Assembly: GCA_002353225.1 (NCBI GenBank)
Contig: DEJF01000055.1
Span: forward strand, 67,737-75,026
DNA: 7,290 nucleotides
Reading direction: 5' to 3'
Source: Prevotella sp. UBA2755
GTDB taxonomy: Bacteria; Bacteroidota; Bacteroidia; Bacteroidales; Bacteroidaceae
Shown piece by piece: positions 1-5,928 of the stretch (positions are counted from its first letter, which is position 1; each line of letters opens with the position of its first letter). A program made the translations under genes and the position numbers. Below the pieces are notes generated by a model, which ran no database searches, was not told the origin of the DNA, and was given only the letters and a program-made list of their open reading frames with translations.

Positions 1-1472
1 ATATCCATACGGCAGGCGTAGAAGTCCTTGTCGTGAGCAGGAATCTCGATACCACTCTCCCAACGGCAGGAACCGAAATAGTTATGCGTGCCGGGGTCAT
101 TGAACACACCACCGTCAATGGTCAGGTGATAATAGTGGAAGCCCTCGTCCATCGGCCCCTCTGTCGTACCTGTCCATACACCGTCCTTGTCTTTACGCAA
201 AACCGTACCGCCACGACCACCAAGACCGAGACTGACGATGACAGACTTTGCATCGGGGGCTACGACACGGAAGCGGGCATAACCCTCAGAGTTCACCATC
301 GGGTACTTCTGTCCGTGCTGGTTCAGTTCGTTAGGACGGAAGTCCTCCTTAGGTTGACGGTTGTCAAGAGACTCGTCAAAGTTCTTAATCACCAGATACG
401 ACTTCTTAGGCTTGTAATTCTCGTCGAAGGGCAGTGGATGGTTGTTCACACCTAACCACGAGTCACGGTCGGAGAGATTCCAGAAGGTGACGCAGTCAAT
501 CACATCCTTATGCTTGCGGAAGATACGGAAGATACGGTTGTACTGGTCTTCCTGCAAGGTAGCGATATAGGGAGCCTGTGGCTTCGTCTCACCACGAGAG
601 AAACGGAGTTGTCCGCCCTGCTCTGTATTGGTGCGCAGGTCGAGTTCTGTCACATGGATATGCTTCACCAGTTCTGCATACTTGGTGATAGCAGCGTCAA
701 TGTCCTCCTCAGAGGGACCATAGATATTATAATGTCCCTGCATGCCGATGCCATGGATGGGCACACCCTGTGACTGCATCTTCTTCACCATATTATAGAT
801 GCGGTCACGCTTGCCGGGATCACACTCGTTATAGTCGTTATAGAACAACAGCGCATTGGGGTCTGCCTCGTGGGCAAACTGGAAAGCCTTGGCGATGAAC
901 TCGTCACCACAGAGTTTGTAGACAGTGCTCTCTCTGTAAGGATTGGCAGGGTGTCCGGGCCATCCGAAAGCCTGATCGGCAATTGCCTCGTTCACGACAT
1001 CCCAGCAATATACCACATCCTTATAGCGGTTCACCACTGCATGGATATGCTCACGAAGACGCTCGTAGAACACCTCTTTCTTGACAGGTTTTCCTTTCTT
1101 GTCGTAGAACATCCAGTCGGAAAACTGAGAATGCCAGCACAGACAGTGTCCTCTCAGTTTAATACCTTTCTCACGGCAGAAGTTGGCTATGCTGTCGGCA
1201 CCGCCCCAGTTCCATACGCCCTCCTTGGGATGTACGGAGACGGGTTTCATGTCGTTCTCGGCAGTAATACTGTTAAACTCCTTTTGAATGAGTGCCATTT
1301 GCTCAGGAGTCACCACGTTTCTCTGGTTGACGGCAACACCAATCGAGAAATAGTTTTTGTAGGTGTCCTTCATACCGAGTCCCGCATTGGGGTCAGGAGC
1401 CTGTCCCCATTGTGCTTTAGCGATGCCACATACCATCATGAGCATCAAAGTCAGTCTAATAGTTCTTCTCAT
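1..1472 (-). CDS. GH10 endo-1,4-beta-xylanase fused to an esterase-type domain (3' end outside window), probable xylanase/feruloyl esterase
   Basis: Secreted endo-xylanase that cuts the beta-1,4-xylan backbone; 490 residues are visible and no stop is reached at the left edge. Residues 1-20 are a signal peptide with an AKA|Q type I cleavage site, which supports the ATG at 1472. The GH10 barrel spans about 30-372: AENDMKP (71-77), GHCLCWHSQ (108-116), the acid/base Glu162 in WDVVNEA, the nucleophile Glu276 in HVTELDLR, and WNLSDRDSW (331-339). All expected active-site residues are present. Residues about 383-475 look like the beta-sandwich (CBM48/E-set-like) that precedes CE1 esterases: GYARFRVVAPDAKSV, then GFHYYHLTIDG and NDPGTHNYFG. 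The CE1 catalytic part itself is not visible. This order matches Prevotella ruminicola Xyn10D-Fae1A, known to be a bifunctional xylanase/ferulic acid esterase; that the same continuation exists here is inference. A Bacteroidetes -7 box lies 43 bp upstream of the start, so the gene may have its own promoter. Confidence 0.95.
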   Translation of the reverse strand, partial: MRRTIRLTLMLMMVCGIAKAQWGQAPDPNAGLGMKDTYKNYFSIGVAVNQRNVVTPEQMALIQKEFNSITAENDMKPVSVHPKEGVWNWGGADSIANFCREKGIKLRGHCLCWHSQFSDWMFYDKKGKPVKKEVFYERLREHIHAVVNRYKDVVYCWDVVNEAIADQAFGWPGHPANPYRESTVYKLCGDEFIAKAFQFAHEADPNALLFYNDYNECDPGKRDRIYNMVKKMQSQGVPIHGIGMQGHYNIYGPSEEDIDAAITKYAELVKHIHVTELDLRTNTEQGGQLRFSRGETKPQAPYIATLQEDQYNRIFRIFRKHKDVIDCVTFWNLSDRDSWLGVNNHPLPFDENYKPKKSYLVIKNFDESLDNRQPKEDFRPNELNQHGQKYPMVNSEGYARFRVVAPDAKSVIVSLGLGGRGGTVLRKDKDGVWTGTTEGPMDEGFHYYHLTIDGGVFNDPGTHNYFGSCRWESGIEIPAHDKDFYACRMD

Positions 1473-1514
1473 AGGTCTTTTAGTAAGTTTTATGATGAAT
1501 GATTTTTCTCGCTG

Positions 1515-1522
1515 CAAAGATA
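1515..1522 (-). promoter_or_regulatory. Bacteroidetes-type -7 promoter box (TATCTTTG) for the GH10 gene
   Basis: The minus strand reads TATCTTTG followed by C, a full match to the Bacteroidetes -7 consensus TAnnTTTG. It ends 42 bp before the GH10 ATG, which would give a leader of roughly 35 nt. No good TTTG (-33) element lies 19-21 bp upstream; the nearest TTG is only 14 bp away. A poor -33 element would fit a promoter that needs an activator, as is common for polysaccharide-utilization genes. That last point is inference. Confidence 0.6.
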
Positions 1523-1550
1523 CATCAATTTCTTGACAATCTATTCGTTA

Positions 1551-1563
1551 TTTGTATCACAAA
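1551..1563. repeat. Short dyad TTTGT-ATC-ACAAA upstream of the GH10 promoter
   Basis: A perfect 5-bp inverted repeat with a 3-bp spacer lies about 29 bp upstream of the -7 box on the minus strand. A second small dyad (GTAA-CAA-TTAC) follows at 1576-1586. Position and symmetry would suit an activator site, but both are short enough to occur by chance in AT-rich DNA. Confidence 0.3.
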
Positions 1564-1593
1564 ACAACATCCTATGTAACAATTACCTTTTTC

Positions 1594-1626
1594 TTCGTAA
1601 CCTTAAAGTACGAATTTAATTTCGTA
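1594..1626. repeat. Three alternating TTCGTA / TACGAA elements (possible operator)
   Basis: On the plus strand TTCGTA occurs at 1594-1599, its reverse complement TACGAA at 1609-1614, and TTCGTA again at 1621-1626. The two outer copies are each followed by CC after one base (TTCGTAACC and TTCGTAGCC). The middle copy can pair with either neighbour, giving two mutually exclusive 6-bp stems with loops of 9 and 6 nt. A degenerate copy (TTCGTTA) sits at 1544-1550. It could be a binding site for a regulator of the downstream GH10 gene. It partly overlaps the end of the short open frame described at 1603-1689. Confidence 0.35.
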
Positions 1627-1689
1627 GCCATCAGAGGCATCCTTCTCCGTGAAACTCTCACACATACCACGTATGATACTTTGAGTCAA
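1603..1689 (-). other. Short open frame resembling a protein C-terminus (relic or tiny ORF)
   Basis: In the frame ending with TAA at 1605-1603 the minus strand reads 28 codons from a TTG at 1689, which begins 4 bp after the CE6 stop; the only ATG is at 1665 and would give 20 residues. The predicted end is acidic then hydrophobic (ESFTEKDASDGYEIKFVL) and looks more like ordinary protein than translated spacer. I do not recognise a family. It could be the remains of a gene lost when the CE6 gene was inserted here, a real small protein coupled to the CE6 stop, or chance. Confidence 0.25.
1663..1675. repeat. Small hairpin CATAC-CAC-GTATG downstream of the CE6 stop
   Basis: A perfect 5-bp inverted repeat with a 3-nt loop begins 18 bp after the CE6 stop codon. 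On the minus strand it is not followed by a T-run, so it does not look like an intrinsic terminator. At most it might protect the 3' end of the upstream transcript; it also lies inside the short open frame ending at 1603. Confidence 0.25.
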
Positions 1690-1693
1690 TGGC

Positions 1694-3460
1694 TTATTTC
1701 AAGACGACTTTTCCACGGGTGACATAAGTACCGTGAGGCAGGCGGTTCCAGTCGTTGGCAGTGCCGACCTTAACCCCTTTCAGGTTGTAGACGGCATCAT
1801 CAGCCACCTTCTGGAGTTGTGGTACTTGAATACCCGTCGTGGGGTCTTCCTTAACACTTCTGGACATGCCCGCCCAGTCAAGGATAGACCAGTTGGAGAT
1901 CTCGTCAGACTCGAAGTTGCCATTGGCAATCATCTCAGTGGTGCCTCCCTCTTCCATGCACGACACATCGTCGAAATAGACATTGCCGGCACCCATCTTG
2001 CCGATGGCGAAGATCAGCACGTCGTGGGGGAATTTGGCACCGCTGCATTTCCACGTGAGTTCCTGAGGTGATTTCGTGACGGTATTAGTAGGGAGATACT
2101 CGATATCAGCACTATTGCCCCATTGGTCGCGGTTTGTGCTGGCATCCCATCGGGGCCATACAGCACAGTCGCCCTCATTGTCACCCCACATGGTGGCTCG
2201 GATGATATAGGTCTTTCCTTTCTCCATAGGGATGGCGAGTTTGCAGATCGCCTCCTTGTCCCATTGGTTGGAACCTGCGGAAGTTCCGTTATTCACAACC
2301 AGCACATGGTTAGGACCTAAGTCAGACACCTCGACATTGATATCCAGCGTCTGGGTGTTTCCTAAGAAATCGGTATAGGAAGCCTTGACGACACCCTTCT
2401 TCTCCTCGGAGCCAATAACAACACCGTCCTTGATGGTGAAGTCTGAACTGGTGAAGGTAGCCTCGTTGACGAGGTCCTCTACATGACCGTCAGCAAAGGT
2501 TCCCTTGAGGGTCAGCACCTTACTGCCTCCCTTGCGGATATTGATATCCTCCACGGGATTGAGTTTGCTGAGGGTGTAGACCTTCTTCAGTGCCTCGGTC
2601 CACGCATAGTCACTCTGTGCCTTGGTGTCCTTGCCCATCACACGCAGTGCCTCGTAAGCATAACGTTTTCCCATGGTGCGGTAGCCTGCCACAGTGAAGT
2701 GGATATTGTCACTGGCACAGGGGCATCCGTTGGAATGAACCACATGGGCGGTAGGGATGACATCGGGCAGTCGGGCGATCACACTGTTATGTGCAGAGCA
2801 GGTACCACCGACGTCGGCATTGACTGTCTCACCGGCGAAGAGGGGTACGTCCGCAGCCTGAAGGTGGAGGTCAGAAAGCAGACGCTCGTAGATGGTCTTT
2901 ACCTTCTGGAGCCATTCCAACTGTCCGTTGTTTGACTCACCCTGATGGAGCAGGATTCCCTTGATGACTCCCGACTGTTGGGCAATCTTCGCCATCTCTA
3001 CCAGTCGTTTGTAGGGGTCGTTGTCGTAGGCGGCGAAAGAGTTCTTCATCCAGTCTTCCTGAGTCTTCAGGTAGTTCTCCACCTCTTCCGACATAAAGCC
3101 CTCGATGGCGACACCACCGATCGCCACATCTACCACACCGATCTTCACGTCGGAGGGCAGGGCAGCCACCATGGTACGACCGAAATAGTCCGCCATACCG
3201 ATTTTTGTCCAGTCACGGACGATAGGACACTTGGCAGGATACCAGTTGCCCTTGGTACGCTTGGGGTTGGTTTGATTGAAATCGACACAGGCAAGCATCT
3301 GGAAACGTTCGTCAACAGTATTGTCGACTGTCTCTGGCTGTGCCTGTCCCTCCATGTTCGACTGTCCGAAACACAGATAAATGTAGAACTTTTCATCGAC
3401 TGCCGCATTCGTTCTCATGAACAGGGAGAACAGCATCCCTAAGAGTAGTAGTTTTTTCAT
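1694..3460 (-). CDS. Secreted CE6-type acetylxylan esterase with Ig-like, carbohydrate-binding-like and C-terminal tail regions
   Basis: Predicted to remove O-acetyl groups from xylan so that xylanases can reach the backbone. The 588-residue protein starts with a signal peptide (about 1-19, cleavage near TNA|A), which supports the ATG at 3460. The SGNH/SASA catalytic domain covers about 22-275: nucleophile Ser34 in GQSNMEG (32-38), HQGES (172-176), and Asp251 and His254 in SDNIHF. Residues about 300-380 look like a bacterial Ig-like domain. Residues about 384-500 look like a jelly-roll carbohydrate-binding module of the CBM4/9/22 type, rich in Trp and ending in NVYFDDVSC. A second motif of that kind (NGNFESDEISNW, 513-524) is followed by only a short stretch. 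The last 35 or so residues (DAVYNLKGVKVG to KVVLK) resemble the short tails on secreted Prevotella proteins. The gene begins 10 bp after the GH31 stop and is probably co-transcribed with it. The SASA family also contains sialate O-acetylesterases; the xylanase neighbours favour the xylan role. Confidence 0.92.
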   Translation of the reverse strand: MKKLLLLGMLFSLFMRTNAAVDEKFYIYLCFGQSNMEGQAQPETVDNTVDERFQMLACVDFNQTNPKRTKGNWYPAKCPIVRDWTKIGMADYFGRTMVAALPSDVKIGVVDVAIGGVAIEGFMSEEVENYLKTQEDWMKNSFAAYDNDPYKRLVEMAKIAQQSGVIKGILLHQGESNNGQLEWLQKVKTIYERLLSDLHLQAADVPLFAGETVNADVGGTCSAHNSVIARLPDVIPTAHVVHSNGCPCASDNIHFTVAGYRTMGKRYAYEALRVMGKDTKAQSDYAWTEALKKVYTLSKLNPVEDINIRKGGSKVLTLKGTFADGHVEDLVNEATFTSSDFTIKDGVVIGSEEKKGVVKASYTDFLGNTQTLDINVEVSDLGPNHVLVVNNGTSAGSNQWDKEAICKLAIPMEKGKTYIIRATMWGDNEGDCAVWPRWDASTNRDQWGNSADIEYLPTNTVTKSPQELTWKCSGAKFPHDVLIFAIGKMGAGNVYFDDVSCMEEGGTTEMIANGNFESDEISNWSILDWAGMSRSVKEDPTTGIQVPQLQKVADDAVYNLKGVKVGTANDWNRLPHGTYVTRGKVVLK

Positions 3461-3470
3461 TGTTATGTAG

Positions 3471-5915
3471 TTATTTAATAGTGAGTTGTGTGCCTTTATA
3501 TTTCACAGTCTTTGTCTTGCCATTTGGCAGGATGACGCGGAACTTACGTGTCTTCTGCATCGTGCGGAACTCACCCTGACGCTCGCTGACGGTCAGCCGT
3601 CGGGCGGTATTGTCCCATTGGAAGAGGATGCGGGAACAGGCTCCCTGCTCGTAGTCGTTGCTCTCTCCGTCGTCCTCATAGAGACAGAAGGTGGCATCGG
3701 CACCTGTGTAGATACGGATGTCGAAGGTCTCTGTAGCAAGGGGCAGGATGCTGCCACCACGTACGAAGACGGGGATGCGACGCTTGTCGACAGCAGTGCT
3801 GACTGTCTGTCCTCCCTCATAGTGTTTCCCGGTATAGTAGTCATACCATCCTGCCGCATGCTTGGGAAGATAGGTCTTCCATGTCGTCACGTTCGGTGCT
3901 GTGACAGGACTGACGAGCAGCGACTTGCCGAACATATACTCGTATTTCTGTTGTAGTGCCTCAGTATCGGTGGGGAAGTCGAAGACGAGGGGGCGCATCA
4001 GGGTGCTACCCTCGTTGGCGATGGCTGCCGCATAACTGTAGATATAAGGTTGCAGACGGTAACGCTCTTGCAGACACTGTGCGATGATGCTTTTAGCCTC
4101 CTCACCATAGTTCCACGGTTCTGTATTGCTCATATAGCCATGAACACGCATCAGGGGGAGATAGACACTCGTCTCAATCCAGCGTAGCATGCGGTCGATA
4201 TAGTCTTGGTTGGTATACTGGTCGTTAGGACGGAAGAAGCCGCCAGCATCATACGTCCACCAGGGGATACCTGCCGCCTGCATACCCAGACCAGCCGTGA
4301 TCTGTCGACGGAACGTCTCCCAGTCGTTTCCCACGTCACCCGACCACATGGCGGAGCCATAGCGTTGGATTCCCGGGAACCCGCAGCGGGTCAGTATCAT
4401 AGGACGCTGCTGGGGACGGTCATGGCGAAGTCCCTCATACACGGTCTTGTTGACCAGCAAGGGATAGACATTACGCACCTGTTCCCCCGTCCATCGCCCA
4501 TGATTCACCATCCTGCCGGCAAGGTCGTCGTTCTCTGGTTCTGTGGCATCCTGCCACCATGCGTCGATACCCAGTGGAACCAACCGTTTGCTGAATTGCT
4601 GCCAATAGGCTTGTGCCGCATCAGGGGCGAAGAAGTCTATCCAGTCGGTGTTCGGGATATAATGTCCCTCCTGTTCCATCTGCTTACCCACCTCCGAGTT
4701 CTTGTCGATCTTAGACCATACGCTGACCATCAGTTTGATACCCTGTTGATGCAGACTGTCCGTCAGTTGCTTAGGGTTGGGATAGAACTCCTCGTCAAAC
4801 CGCATGGAGTTCCAGCCGTACTTACCCCAGTACTGCCAGTCTTGCACGATGACATCCAAGGGCAGTCGCTCCTCACGGAAACGGTTGACGGTCTGTAGGA
4901 TCTCCTCCTGTGAGTGATAACGCTCCCGGCAGTGGATATACCCAGTAGCCCATCGGGGGATGAGGGGTGCCTTACCCGTCAGTTCCCGATAGGAGTTGAT
5001 GACCTCGTCGGCACTGCCGATGAAGACGGTATAGTCTACCGCAGTGGCGACGGGAGAGTGGAAGACCGTCTCGTCATTAACGACCTTATAATACAGTACA
5101 GGTGCGTCACCTTTGGCAAGTTCAGCCGTCACCTGGTGCTGTCCTTTCTCCAGATGTACGATGGTGGAGGTGGTAGGTGGCAACCATACGTTCTGCATCT
5201 CGATGACCGTCTGACCGTCGATCGTCAGGTTGTGGCGACGAGCCATCTTCTGTCCCACATCCAGCAGGAGGGCATAATCCCCTTCTTGCTCTACTTCAAA
5301 AGTCGCCTGATAGATATTACGTACCCTGACCTCCTGCTTGCCGCCCTCCGTAGAGGTGACATTGACAACCTCTGTCGCTCCCTTGCCTTCCATCTTCTTG
5401 AGTTCCACCTGCTGGTCGGAAGGGTTGAAGTCGGTAAGCCCGTAGTTATTCCAAAGGATGCCATAGCCCTTGCTGGAGATCAGCATGGGCAGACTGATCT
5501 GGGTATTGACCTGCGTCAGTCGGCGGGACAGTCCCCGTACGTTACTATAGCCGTCCTGAAACTGTCCGAGTCCATAGAGGCACTCGTCCTTAGGAGCGTC
5601 GAACACGAGGGTAGCCCCTGTCTCGTCCAATTGGTGACGGGTGGCGGAGAAGACGGTGTTCCCATCCTCGTCCATGACCCTGATGACCCCTTTCTGTGCG
5701 TTGATATAGAGTTGGAAGTCCCCATCCACCTCGTCGTGCTTGACATACAACCAGTCGGGCAGGTCATTAGCCGTCTCCCCTTGCGTGTATTGGATACGTA
5801 CCGCATTGGGTGCGACGGTCGTCATCGTCAGTTGTCCCTTCCCAAAGGGAATCGTTTTTGCTTGCAGGGAGACAGCCATCCATAGTAGCAGGCTCCATAA
5901 AAAACTTCGTTTCAT
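3471..5915 (-). CDS. Secreted GH31 alpha-glycosidase, probable alpha-xylosidase with PA14-like insertion
   Basis: Predicted to remove alpha-linked xylose from the non-reducing ends or side chains of plant oligosaccharides. The 814-residue protein has a signal peptide (1-19, LQA|K) without a lipobox, so it is probably periplasmic; this fixes the ATG at 5915. An N-terminal beta-sandwich (about 20-165) is interrupted by a roughly 95-residue PA14-like insertion (about 198-290; GDYALLLDVG, LTIDGQTVIE and LEKGQHQVTAEL). The catalytic barrel follows from about 318 to 640: Asp359 in VIVQDWQYWG, the nucleophile Asp456 in WWQDATEPE, and the acid/base Asp527 in MWSGDVGNDW. Beta-domains finish the protein. 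The WQYWGKYGW segment and the PA14 insertion are typical of alpha-xylosidases such as Cellvibrio Xyl31A and Bacteroides GH31 enzymes, so alpha-glucosidase is less likely. The gene starts 13 bp after the GH43 stop; a -7 box lies in that gap. Exact substrate (xyloglucan versus decorated xylan) cannot be read from sequence, but the neighbours favour xylan. Confidence 0.93.
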   Translation of the reverse strand: MKRSFLWSLLLWMAVSLQAKTIPFGKGQLTMTTVAPNAVRIQYTQGETANDLPDWLYVKHDEVDGDFQLYINAQKGVIRVMDEDGNTVFSATRHQLDETGATLVFDAPKDECLYGLGQFQDGYSNVRGLSRRLTQVNTQISLPMLISSKGYGILWNNYGLTDFNPSDQQVELKKMEGKGATEVVNVTSTEGGKQEVRVRNIYQATFEVEQEGDYALLLDVGQKMARRHNLTIDGQTVIEMQNVWLPPTTSTIVHLEKGQHQVTAELAKGDAPVLYYKVVNDETVFHSPVATAVDYTVFIGSADEVINSYRELTGKAPLIPRWATGYIHCRERYHSQEEILQTVNRFREERLPLDVIVQDWQYWGKYGWNSMRFDEEFYPNPKQLTDSLHQQGIKLMVSVWSKIDKNSEVGKQMEQEGHYIPNTDWIDFFAPDAAQAYWQQFSKRLVPLGIDAWWQDATEPENDDLAGRMVNHGRWTGEQVRNVYPLLVNKTVYEGLRHDRPQQRPMILTRCGFPGIQRYGSAMWSGDVGNDWETFRRQITAGLGMQAAGIPWWTYDAGGFFRPNDQYTNQDYIDRMLRWIETSVYLPLMRVHGYMSNTEPWNYGEEAKSIIAQCLQERYRLQPYIYSYAAAIANEGSTLMRPLVFDFPTDTEALQQKYEYMFGKSLLVSPVTAPNVTTWKTYLPKHAAGWYDYYTGKHYEGGQTVSTAVDKRRIPVFVRGGSILPLATETFDIRIYTGADATFCLYEDDGESNDYEQGACSRILFQWDNTARRLTVSERQGEFRTMQKTRKFRVILPNGKTKTVKYKGTQLTIK

Positions 5916-5920
5916 GGTGG

Positions 5921-5928
5921 CAAAGATA
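5921..5928 (-). promoter_or_regulatory. Bacteroidetes-type -7 box (TATCTTTG) directly before the GH31 start
   Basis: The minus strand reads TATCTTTGC, the same nine bases as before the GH10 gene. The box begins at the base after the GH43 stop codon (TAG, 5931-5929) and ends 5 bp before the GH31 ATG. With normal spacing, transcription would begin at or next to the ATG, giving a leaderless mRNA. No TTTG is visible 19-21 bp upstream. It may be an internal promoter, or a chance match within a simple operon junction. Confidence 0.4.

Larger units (their letters stand above)
1473..1693. other. 221-bp AT-rich intergenic spacer between CE6 and GH10 genes
   Basis: This is the only long non-coding stretch in the window; the other two gene junctions are 10 and 13 bp. 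It is visibly richer in A+T than the flanking genes. Read on the minus strand it holds, in order, a short open frame that looks like a protein tail (ending at 1603), a group of TTCGTA/TACGAA elements, two small dyads, and a -7 promoter box near the GH10 start. I see no clear intrinsic terminator for the upstream operon: no stable GC-rich hairpin is followed by a T-run on the minus strand. Read-through into the GH10 gene is therefore possible. Confidence 0.85.

Noticed and set aside
1420..1472. Possible lipoprotein signal in the GH10 protein (Cys15 in MMVCG)
   Set aside because: The residue before the Cys is Val rather than Gly, Ala or Ser, and a good type I cleavage site (AKA|Q) follows at residue 20.
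1594..1622. Intrinsic terminator formed by TTCGTA/TACGAA with a T-rich stretch after it on the plus strand
   Set aside because: The stem is only 6 bp and AT-rich, there is no plus-strand gene to terminate, and on the minus strand the stem is followed by A-rich, not T-rich, sequence.
4914..5885. A 323-codon open frame on the plus strand, antisense to the GH31 gene (similar shorter ones oppose every gene, e.g. 870-1502 and 4206-4898)
   Set aside because: The translations show no recognisable domain and lie wholly opposite well-supported enzymes with intact catalytic motifs. They are by-products of the codon use of the minus-strand genes.
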